Below are positions 1 to 5,175 of a DNA stretch of 13,188 bases, piece by piece; the first letter of the stretch is position 1; every line of letters begins with the position of its first letter. Below the pieces are notes generated by a model. The model did not search any database, had not been told where the DNA came from, and saw nothing but the letters and a program-made list of their open reading frames with translations. The position numbers and the translations under genes were made by a program. The DNA comes from DASTHV01 sp035718045 (GTDB taxonomy: Bacteria; Patescibacteriota; Saccharimonadia; Saccharimonadales; UBA10212): assembly GCA_035718045.1 (NCBI GenBank), contig DASTHV010000071.1, positions 1 through 13,188 on the forward strand, in the 5' to 3' direction.

Positions 1-2
1 CA

Positions 3-533
3 GAGTCCTTATTGCTTGGTTCTATTGAAGAAGTTATAAGCCAGATTACATTGTCAGATAGCTTGCTGCAAAAGGTGGCACGTGAACTTAAGTACCGCCA
101 TGTTAGCCAGCACAAACACTACTCAGCTTCTATAAAAGAATTAAGACGAGAATATGATGTTATAGACAATAAGTTAGGCATGTGGTGGGAGCGACTTGTA
201 GATGACCGTATAGAGCCTGAAAAATACGATATTATCGTGCAGACACTTACTAAACGACAAGAAGCGGTCAATGATAAGCTTGATATTCTAACTAAGGGCA
301 ACAAGGACTTTTTACTAACTTGCTCTTACCTGTTAGACCTAGCAAATCGTGCAGAAGAACTATTTAAAAACGGTAACGAAGCCCAACGTTCAAAGCTACT
401 TAGCTTCCTACTTTCTAACTCCACACTGAACGACAAAAAGCTCACTATTGCCGTCAATTACCCTTATAGCGAACTTATCCCATTAAACAGAAAACCGCCC
501 GAAGGCGGTAATAGTGCAATTTGGTGCGGGTAA
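3..533 (+). CDS. Large serine recombinase / integrase, C-terminal part (5' end outside window)
   Basis: The frame is open from the left edge, so only about 177 C-terminal residues are seen; the catalytic resolvase domain would lie upstream. The visible part is rich in charged and Leu residues. It contains a long coiled-coil-like stretch (KELRREYDVIDNKLGMW, then a helix with TKRQEAVNDKLDIL), followed by the ending typical of CPR recombinases (DLANRAEELF, then AQRSKLLSFLLSN and a short beta-rich tail). In large serine recombinases this region follows the zinc ribbon and takes part in synapsis control. The last about 13 codons are read through the terminator hairpin and the 3' end of the convergent tRNA-Gly gene, so the tail (KPPEGGNSAIWCG) may come from the target site and not from the ancestral protein. 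The TTG at 12 is an internal codon, not a start. The family call rests on pattern recognition without a search. Confidence 0.75.
   Translation, partial: ESLLLGSIEEVISQITLSDSLLQKVARELKYRHVSQHKHYSASIKELRREYDVIDNKLGMWWERLVDDRIEPEKYDIIVQTLTKRQEAVNDKLDILTKGNKDFLLTCSYLLDLANRAEELFKNGNEAQRSKLLSFLLSNSTLNDKKLTIAVNYPYSELIPLNRKPPEGGNSAIWCG
491..509 (-). terminator. Intrinsic terminator of tRNA-Gly
   Basis: On the minus strand, 12 bases after the CCA end of tRNA-Gly, a 6-bp GC stem (ACCGCC/GGCGGT) closes a TTCG tetraloop and is followed by TTTC. The hairpin lies inside the 3' end of the convergent recombinase frame. Confidence 0.7.
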
Positions 534-598
534 GGAGACTCTAACTCCTGACCTCTTCCTTGGCAAGGAAGCGCTCTAAACAACTGAGCTACACCCGC
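522..598 (-). tRNA. tRNA-Gly (GCC), CCA encoded, unusual U19/A56
   Basis: Full cloverleaf of 77 nt: acceptor GCGGGTG/TACCCGC, D stem GCTC/GAGC, anticodon stem CTTCC/GGAAG with loop TTGCCAA (anticodon GCC), T stem AGGAG/CTCCT, discriminator A and encoded CCA. The D loop reads AGTTGTTTA where AGTTGGTTA is usual, so G19 is U. The T loop reads TTAGAGT where TTCGAGT is usual, so C56 is A. These two positions normally form the tertiary G19-C56 pair; here both change and could pair as U-A. The other four tRNAs of the window keep G19 and C56. The 3' end is overlapped by the convergent recombinase frame. Confidence 0.93.
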
Positions 599-699
599 GC
601 AAACGAACAGATGAAATTGTATAGCTTCGCGCCAGGAAAGCTTTCTCTTAAGCGGTAGGCTTTCTTGGGCTCTGCATATAATTCTCACTGAACGTTCGA

Positions 700-729
700 A
701 TTATAGCAAAATACCCCTGTTAAATGCAA
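700..729 (-). promoter_or_regulatory. Promoter of tRNA-Gly
   Basis: Minus strand TTGCAT (729-724), 18-base spacer, TATAAT (705-700). The predicted start near 693 gives a 5' leader of about 95 nt before tRNA-Gly, which would be removed by RNase P. The promoter lies directly after the stop of the 750-1865 gene. No clear terminator separates them, so read-through is also possible. Confidence 0.55.
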
Positions 730-749
730 AAAATGATTGTCTGGCGAAC

Positions 750-1865
750 CTAATAGCCGTTGGTCTTTAGCTTATAGCAGGTATTACCGGCGCCATGATA
801 ATAAGCTGATATGTAGCTACTATAACCGTCGTCACTTAACGAATCTGAATAAAGTGGGGCTTGGTCCTTGCTGGCTTTTTTATAAGTAACACAGAGTTGG
901 TAATAGTACGTATAGCTTTGTTTAACGCCAGAAAAGCTGGCTGAATATCCCGTGTCATAATTTGTAGTGGCAGCCGGGCGTGTGTTAGGTTTATATTCGA
1001 CAAGTTTGTCGGTAACGAGCTTGCTGGTGTCTCCGTTGAGCGATAAAGTATCAAGGCTACTTGGCAGCTGGTTGTTAGATTCTGCATAGCTATTAATACT
1101 CGTCTCAAGGCTGCTGATATTATCCTCTATTAATTTATCGTTGCGTGTCTCCCTGGCTTTGGCAACTGGCCCGACGAATCCTAATATCGAAATAATACCA
1201 ACGACTACAACCATGAAACCTACAAAGTAACGCCTGATCATGGGGAACCGCGGCGGTGCTATTGTCCTTAAAAAAGTAGCGGCATATAGGAAAAATATAA
1301 TAATTGAGCTAAGCAAGGCTACGGTTTTTCCTGATGAGTCCGAACTACTGGTAAACATAGTGACCAATGAAAAAACAGCTGCTATCAATGAAGCTATACA
1401 AAACAGTGCAAAAATAACAGCGTGAATAACCATTACTATCGAGGCGGCTCCTGTCTTCTTATCTGGCTCCTGCTTGCGATAAAAATGGTCACAAGCTATC
1501 GATATCGGCAGCAGCACCAATACGGCGGCGATAGTATAAGGCATAAAGCCGGCTGTATCGGCATCAGCCATAAAGCTGGCAAGCACCGAAGCCGTCAAGA
1601 ATGACATGGCCAGCACTGTCCATCCCCAAAAAGCGTACGTCAACCACTGCAGAATGATGTTTCCGGCGCTGGCGGCAGGAGCCGTAGGAGCGGCCGGTGG
1701 AATCGGCTGAGCTGGGGCGTAGGCCGGCATCTGAGGGTATATTGGCTGACTGCTAGTCGATATCGGTTGAGGCATCAACGGAGGTTGTGTCGGATTTTCT
1801 GGCGGCATGCCCAACGGGCCCGGCGGAGTAAGATTAGGACTAGGCTGACCTTGCGGATTTTCCAT
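750..1865 (-). CDS. Proline-rich five-helix membrane protein with pilin-like ectodomain
   Basis: 371 residues. Residues 1-67 are a Pro/Gln/Ala-rich, probably disordered cytoplasmic tail. Five hydrophobic segments follow, at about 69-98, 107-127, 141-171, 180-202 and 213-235. The rest (236-371) is a polar Tyr/Ser-rich domain, probably outside, with two cysteines (325 and 363) that could form a disulfide. The helix block with QWLTYAFWGWTVLA resembles conserved membrane modules of Patescibacteria (DUF5671-like; recalled, not searched). The fifth helix and what follows (AKARETRNDKLIEDN, then INSYAESNNQLPSSLDTL) have the layout of a type IV pilin or pseudopilin: helix, charged turn, a helix ending in Y-x-x-x-N-x-x-L-P. 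No Shine-Dalgarno precedes the ATG; the 30-nt leader is AT-rich. Function unknown. Confidence 0.85.
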   Translation of the reverse strand: MENPQGQPSPNLTPPGPLGMPPENPTQPPLMPQPISTSSQPIYPQMPAYAPAQPIPPAAPTAPAASAGNIILQWLTYAFWGWTVLAMSFLTASVLASFMADADTAGFMPYTIAAVLVLLPISIACDHFYRKQEPDKKTGAASIVMVIHAVIFALFCIASLIAAVFSLVTMFTSSSDSSGKTVALLSSIIIFFLYAATFLRTIAPPRFPMIRRYFVGFMVVVVGIISILGFVGPVAKARETRNDKLIEDNISSLETSINSYAESNNQLPSSLDTLSLNGDTSKLVTDKLVEYKPNTRPAATTNYDTGYSASFSGVKQSYTYYYQLCVTYKKASKDQAPLYSDSLSDDGYSSYISAYYHGAGNTCYKLKTNGY

Positions 1866-1896
1866 TTATATTTTTTTATGCTTTTAAACTACAAAC

Positions 1897-1925
1897 ATAG
1901 TAGCAATCTATTAAAAGCAAAACAA
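1897..1925 (-). promoter_or_regulatory. Candidate promoter of the proline-rich membrane protein gene
   Basis: Minus strand TTGTTT (1925-1920), 17-base spacer, TACTAT (1902-1897). This gives an AT-rich leader of about 25-30 nt without a Shine-Dalgarno. Moderate match only. Confidence 0.4.
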
Positions 1926-2035
1926 CATTATCTTCAACACTGGGACAGACGGGCTTGACTATAATTTTGAAACCGGTAAGCTGGTTTGGTGTCCAAAATT
2001 CAGGCACAAGGAGTAAAAAAGGAGGGATAGATAGT

Positions 2036-2158
2036 TTGAAGACTATTCTACGTATTCTCAAGGGCGGTAATAACGACAGCCCGATGCAAGAGTTTCTTAA
2101 GGATAAAAAACCAAATCCGAAACTCTGGAACGAGATGCTTAAAGAAATTAAGAGTTAG
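2036..2158 (+). CDS. Hypothetical 40-residue microprotein, TTG start
   Basis: A strong Shine-Dalgarno AGGAGG (2020-2025) sits 10 bases before an in-frame TTG (2036), giving a 40-residue product. It begins with KTILRILKGG, has a central SPMQEFLKDKKPNPKLW and ends in EMLKEIKS. It is basic, has no membrane segment or Cys, and probably forms two amphipathic helices around a KKPNPK turn. The frame is open further upstream to a TTG at 1955, but that codon overlaps a TATAAT box (1960-1965, no good -35) and has no ribosome site, so 2036 is preferred. A strong terminator follows 16 bases after the stop. Ribosome site, own transcription unit and terminator together argue for a real gene. I do not recognise the family; function unknown. 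Confidence 0.6.
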   Translation: MKTILRILKGGNNDSPMQEFLKDKKPNPKLWNEMLKEIKS

Positions 2159-2174
2159 CGATTCAAGTTTGGAA

Positions 2175-2213
2175 AATGAAAAACGGCGCAAATAAACCGC
2201 GCCGTTTTTCATT
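2175..2213. terminator. Bidirectional terminator between convergent genes
   Basis: Perfect 15-bp inverted repeat (arms 2175-2189 and 2199-2213) around a 9-base loop. The GC core GGCGC/GCGCC is flanked by five A on one side and five T on the other, so it can end transcription in both directions: the microprotein gene (+) and the secretion operon ending at 2232 (-). Confidence 0.9.
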
Positions 2214-2231
2214 GCGATGACTTTTCGGGAA

Positions 2232-3188
2232 CTAGCCGCCGTTAGTAGTGGTATTAGTATTGTTACCGGAGTTGTTGCTGTTGCTGCCACTGTTGGTTCC
2301 GGCGTTATAGGCCGCTTTGTCATCTTTATTGTTAACGGATACGGCGCTGAGCGTCATATGCTGTGGCGTGGAATGATTAAAGTAGGACACGCATTGTCCT
2401 TGGTTTTTGAATCCAGTACCATTCTCGTCTGTAGCGGTCGCATAGCCGTTATTCTTACATTGGTCTTTGCTGGTGGGCGCATTCGTCAGTTGGAAATCGT
2501 AAGTGTACTGGTTAAATACAATCTGGTCGGTTTCCACGACATAGTTTGGATTATAGGTACCCACATTAACTCCAAAGCCTACAACCGTGGCATTAGGGCA
2601 GGCGGTTTTAAGGTCACTCAAGGTGTAAAAAGGTGTTCCTCCATGACCGGCCGTCACAGTACAGTTGGCGTTAGAGGAGTCCGTATAGCTGCCGGATGAC
2701 CAGAACTGGCCGTCGGACACTATCCAGGTCTGCCAAGTATTAGGAGTTACGGTTTGGTTGGCGGTATTCCAGTAAGGCTCGTATACCAAGGTATCAAACC
2801 CATTGCAGGTATTGTTTGTATATCCGCTAAGACAGACTACCAGCTGATATGACGGGTCGCCGGTAGGCGAACTGGCGGTCTTCTGGTAAGTGCTATAGCT
2901 TAAGACATCGGTATCGGCCAGGGCGGTATTAGCGGTGTGCATATATTGGGCTTTGGCATCGTTGGTGCTATCGGTAGTTAACTGCAGCGCGCCGCTGGGC
3001 ATAGGCGAGCTAGGGTCATTCACATAAGACACGTTGCCGCCCGGCCTGGTATCTGCGGTGGCCCAGCCGTCGTTATTGGCCGGCGTCACCACAATGGTTG
3101 TACCGGCAGCCTTAGCCGCCAGCGGCATCGCCAACATTATTAATGCACCAAAAGCAGCAGTTAAAGTACTAAATAATAACTTCTTCAT
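2232..3188 (-). CDS. Secreted protein with putative beta-sandwich domain and C-terminal CKxxG...FKNQGxCVS motif
   Basis: 318 residues. A classical Sec signal peptide (MKKLLFS, hydrophobic core, cleavage probably after AKA near residue 27) is followed by about 200 residues rich in Thr, Tyr, Asn and Trp. These contain ADTRPGG, GALQLTT, TLVYEPYWN, TWQTWIV and VVGFGVNVGTYNPNYVVETD, the style of a carbohydrate-binding or jelly-roll surface domain seen in Actinobacteria and CPR (family recalled, function not known). Cys pairs occur around CLSGYTNNTC and in CTVT...TACP. A C-terminal module has C-K-N-N-G-Y, then FKNQGQCVS; the signal peptidase encoded just upstream carries the same module. The end is a low-complexity Asn/Ser/Gly/Thr tail. 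Shine-Dalgarno AGGAGGG lies 4-5 bases before the ATG. It is third and last in the minus-strand operon, followed by a terminator. Likely exported to the surface. Confidence 0.8.
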   Translation of the reverse strand: MKKLLFSTLTAAFGALIMLAMPLAAKAAGTTIVVTPANNDGWATADTRPGGNVSYVNDPSSPMPSGALQLTTDSTNDAKAQYMHTANTALADTDVLSYSTYQKTASSPTGDPSYQLVVCLSGYTNNTCNGFDTLVYEPYWNTANQTVTPNTWQTWIVSDGQFWSSGSYTDSSNANCTVTAGHGGTPFYTLSDLKTACPNATVVGFGVNVGTYNPNYVVETDQIVFNQYTYDFQLTNAPTSKDQCKNNGYATATDENGTGFKNQGQCVSYFNHSTPQHMTLSAVSVNNKDDKAAYNAGTNSGSNSNNSGNNTNTTTNGG

Positions 3189-3261
3189 AGACCCTCCTGT
3201 TACTGCCGATATTAAACAGTAGGGTTAAAAAAAGCGCAGTGAAAAGACTTACATCGAAAAG

Positions 3262-3275
3262 GGGTAAATTTACCC
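3262..3275. repeat. Perfect 14-bp palindrome over the signal peptidase stop codon
   Basis: GGGTAAATTTACCC is its own reverse complement. It covers the stop codon (3270-3272) of the signal peptidase gene and lies 74 bases before the start of the next gene. A near copy, GGGGAATTTTACCC, forms the tip of the hairpin at the previous gene junction (4171-4184). It may be an operator, a processing site or a weak RNA hairpin; it lacks the T-run of a normal terminator. Confidence 0.45.
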
Positions 3276-4136
3276 GCCGCTGGGTGGGTTATTGCCGTGG
3301 GTGGCTATCCAGCTGACGCAGTCGCCTTGATTCTTGAAGTTAAGGTCTGCGTAGGTCTGCCAGCCGCCGTCCTTGCAAGCATCCTGGTTGGCGGGGAAGG
3401 CGGTGGTTACTGTATTGCCGGTCAAATCCGCAGTATCCGAATAGTATGCCTTGGAAGCGCCGGCGGTCATAGTCAGAGCTGCAGCGGCTACAAAAAGCAT
3501 CACCACTACCTTGGAAGGCGCCTTAAAGTTCTTTTTGACACGCGGTTGGCCGGTGAATTTAGCGGCTAGCTCACGCTCCTCGGCCAAAATAGTCTCTTCG
3601 GCTTTTTTGGCCTCTTGAACGATTTTTCTTTTGGTCCTTCGCATGCCGGCAATTTCGGATTTAATGTTCACTAGCTCTTGATATATAAGAATCGTTGCCG
3701 GAATAATAATAAAGATGACTAGGCCGGGCAAAGTTTTAATATAATTAACCAGGTAGCCGACGTAGGGGATGGAGAACGAGACTTTGCCAACCACATCGCT
3801 TTTAGCAACCGGGTCGGCGTCCGGCGAAGAATTCGCGTCACCCTTGACGGTGTAGAATGTCTGACCGCTAGCGTCATTTTTAACACTTACGATGCGGTGA
3901 GTAACAGTGTCTTTGCTGCCGGCCTTTTTGAAGGTGATTACATCACCGATTTTATAGTTTGAACTTTTTTGATCAAAAACCATACTGCCCGTCATAATCT
4001 TTGGCTCCATAGAACCAGAGGCTACCACGAACTGTCTGTGGCCGAATATATCCAGCGTGGAGGCGATGATTACCAAAGAAAACACGATAATCAGTCCCAA
4101 CACGGTGTTTTTCAATATCTTAGAATAGTTTCTCAT
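3270..4136 (-). CDS. sipW: SipW-type signal peptidase I fused to a substrate-like tail
   Basis: 288 residues. Residues 11-30 form a membrane anchor. SGSMEP holds the catalytic Ser42, and VTHRIV places His80 where bacterial enzymes have Lys, which marks the SipW/archaeal/ER branch of S26. GDANSSPDADP supplies the acidic residue (Asp106 or Asp108). A second membrane helix (138-155) and a charged, probably coiled-coil linker (156-205) follow. The tail is unusual: a third hydrophobic stretch (210-226) ends in ASKA, then YYSDTADLTGNTVTTAF, which copies the processing site of the TasA/camelysin-like protein encoded upstream (TRA, then YFSDNSSSLSGITFSTG). It continues into C254-KDGGW and FKNQGDC273VSW, the module also present in the third operon protein. 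Cleavage after Ala230 would release a 58-residue peptide. Expected role: processing of exported fibre-like protein. A weak Shine-Dalgarno (AAGGA) lies in a hairpin before the ATG. Confidence 0.88.
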   Translation of the reverse strand: MRNYSKILKNTVLGLIIVFSLVIIASTLDIFGHRQFVVASGSMEPKIMTGSMVFDQKSSNYKIGDVITFKKAGSKDTVTHRIVSVKNDASGQTFYTVKGDANSSPDADPVAKSDVVGKVSFSIPYVGYLVNYIKTLPGLVIFIIIPATILIYQELVNIKSEIAGMRRTKRKIVQEAKKAEETILAEERELAAKFTGQPRVKKNFKAPSKVVVMLFVAAAALTMTAGASKAYYSDTADLTGNTVTTAFPANQDACKDGGWQTYADLNFKNQGDCVSWIATHGNNPPSGG

Positions 4137-4142
4137 AGCTAT

Positions 4143-4201
4143 AAGCTTCCTTAGAAGCTTAGTTGGGCCGGGGAATTTTACCCAGCCCTCAAAGCTTCTA
4201 A
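4143..4201 (-). promoter_or_regulatory. Two overlapping, mutually exclusive hairpins at the tasA-like/sipW junction
   Basis: Hairpin A: arms 4192-4201 and 4151-4160 (10 bp, AAGCTTCTAA/TTAGAAGCTT) with an inner GC stem (GGGC..GGG/CCC..GCCC) around 4165-4189. It starts over the stop codon of the tasA-like gene. Hairpin B: arms 4154-4160 and 4143-4149 (7 bp, AAGCTTC/GAAGCTT) with a 4-base loop, which buries the Shine-Dalgarno (AAGGA) of the signal peptidase gene. Segment 4154-4160 belongs to both, so only one can form at a time. Confidence 0.6.
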
Positions 4202-4791
4202 TGTGCCTGGACGGCGTTAAAGTGGAAGTCGAAGCTCATAGTCTTGCCGGCGTACGAGTTGTCGGCGTTTGGTGACATTTTGGTTTCGATGTTCAAGCCC
4301 AGCGTGCCTGGATGGCCGTTTGACGGAGCCGGAACGTTAGGCAAACTTACAGCATTGTCGCTGTAGTAGTCCAAATTGTGCCAACCTGTGCCGGTCGCGC
4401 TGCCGTACCACCAAATCTGCATCTGCATAACATTCTGCAGACCTGTATCACCTGATAGGTGCGTAAGCTGTAGGCTTGGGCTCAAAGCGATGTTGGCAGT
4501 CGAAAAGTTGCCTAGATACATTGCATTGTGAACCTGCTGGCCAGGGTACCAGTTTCCGGTGTTTAAGTTGAATTGGCAACCAGCATAGACGTTGTTAAAT
4601 GTATCTATTGACACGTCGTTGTCATACCATAGGTGTTGACATACCTGGCTTAGTTGCAAGTCAGCGTTACCAGTAGAAAATGTGATACCGCTTAAGCTGG
4701 ACGAATTATCGCTAAAATAGGCTCGCGTGGCGCTTGTGGCGACCAAAGCTACTAGAGCAATGGTAGCCAAGCTCATGGCTATTCTTTTCAT
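4198..4791 (-). CDS. Camelysin/TasA-like exported protein (CalY/TasA family)
   Basis: 197 residues, close to camelysin in length. A basic start (MKRIAMS) and hydrophobic core (residues 4-20) lead to an ATRA site; cleavage after Ala24 leaves YFSDNSSSLSGITFSTGNADLQL, the hallmark of SipW-processed TasA/camelysin proteins. The mature part (about 173 residues) is beta-rich and has two Cys (51 and 72), probably a disulfide, plus NWYPGQQ and an end rich in aromatic and His residues (FDFHFNAVQAH). In Bacillus such proteins form extracellular fibres or surface protease-like layers; fibre formation here is inference. A strong Shine-Dalgarno AAGGAGG lies 6-7 bases before the ATG, and the promoter is consensus-like, so it should be abundant. 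It is first in the operon, with its probable peptidase directly downstream. No zinc protease motif is visible, so a structural role is favoured. Confidence 0.82.
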   Translation of the reverse strand: MKRIAMSLATIALVALVATSATRAYFSDNSSSLSGITFSTGNADLQLSQVCQHLWYDNDVSIDTFNNVYAGCQFNLNTGNWYPGQQVHNAMYLGNFSTANIALSPSLQLTHLSGDTGLQNVMQMQIWWYGSATGTGWHNLDYYSDNAVSLPNVPAPSNGHPGTLGLNIETKMSPNADNSYAGKTMSFDFHFNAVQAH

Positions 4792-4885
4792 GATTCCCTC
4801 CTTTTAGTTATTTTGATGCGGCGGACCGACCGAATATAAAAACACGCCACAATTTTTTGTTGCTCCACCAAGCAATCTAAGCCTA

Positions 4886-4913
4886 ATTATAAGTTCATTA
4901 AGCCGACTGTCAA
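4886..4913 (-). promoter_or_regulatory. Consensus promoter of the tasA-like/sipW operon
   Basis: Minus strand TTGACA (4913-4908), 16-base spacer, TATAAT (4891-4886): both hexamers are perfect. The predicted start near 4879 gives an 87-nt untranslated leader ending in a strong Shine-Dalgarno. The spacer and -35 lie within one arm region of an interrupted palindrome. Confidence 0.85.
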
Positions 4914-4967
4914 ATGTGGCTTTACAGATGAGATAAGCGTTATAAACATCTGTACTGACGGCTTAAT
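4897..4967. promoter_or_regulatory. Nested interrupted palindrome over the operon promoter (candidate operator)
   Basis: Outer arms ATTAAGCCG (4897-4905) and CGGCTTAAT (4959-4967) are a perfect 9-bp inverted repeat. Inner arms TACAGATG (4923-4930) and CATCTGTA (4947-4954) are a perfect 8-bp inverted repeat. The left outer arm lies in the spacer of the promoter; the rest lies upstream of its -35. No T-run follows, so a terminator is unlikely. The geometry suits a dimeric regulator binding one or two sites. Confidence 0.5.
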
Positions 4968-4989
4968 TTGCCGTTGTTTAATAAACATT

Positions 4990-5030
4990 CCATAAAAATA
5001 TCCCAACACAGGGCTGGGATATTTTTATGG
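4990..5030 (-). terminator. Terminator of tRNA-Phe, stem includes the CCA end
   Basis: Perfect 16-bp inverted repeat (4990-5005 and 5015-5030) with a 9-base loop. On the minus strand it directly follows tRNA-Phe, and its first arm begins with the encoded CCA (5030-5028). The second arm contains ATATTTTTATGG, which supplies the T-run. Confidence 0.75.
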
Positions 5031-5103
5031 TGGCGCCTCCCAGACTCGAACTGGGGACACAAGGCTCTTCAGGCCTCTGCTCTACCAACTGAGCTAAAGC
5101 GCC
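5028..5103 (-). tRNA. tRNA-Phe (GAA), CCA encoded
   Basis: 76-nt cloverleaf: acceptor GGCGCTT/AGGCGCC (one T-G pair), D loop AGTTGGTA, anticodon loop CTGAAGA (anticodon GAA), T stem CCCAG/CTGGG with TTCGAGT, discriminator A and CCA. Standard G19 and C56 are present. Confidence 0.95.
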
Positions 5104-5160
5104 GCGTTTGGTGTCAGGGTATATTTTAAACTTTAACACCTTATTTTTCAAATATTAGGG

Positions 5161-5166
5161 TATAAT
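5161..5166 (+). promoter_or_regulatory. -10 box for a near-leaderless transcript
   Basis: TATAAT ends 9 bases before the ATG at 5176, so transcription would start at about 5173, leaving some 3 nt of leader. No Shine-Dalgarno and no good -35 are visible. Confidence 0.5.
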
Positions 5167-5175
5167 TTAGCCATC

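Noticed and set aside
464..688. 74-residue minus-strand ORF
   Set aside because: It runs through tRNA-Gly and its terminator, with no ribosome site; it is a shadow of the RNA gene.
600..690. GAAAGC/GCTTTC inverted repeats in the tRNA-Gly leader as a riboswitch
   Set aside because: Stems are short and overlap in several ways, and the only gene downstream is the tRNA; nothing matches a known riboswitch.
1955..2035. Longer 67-residue version of the microprotein starting at TTG 1955
   Set aside because: That TTG overlaps a -10 box and has no ribosome site, while 2036 has AGGAGG at proper distance.
2217..2699. 160-residue plus-strand ORF
   Set aside because: It lies fully antisense to the secreted protein gene, begins within the spacer after the terminator, and reads as a low-complexity Val/Gly frame.
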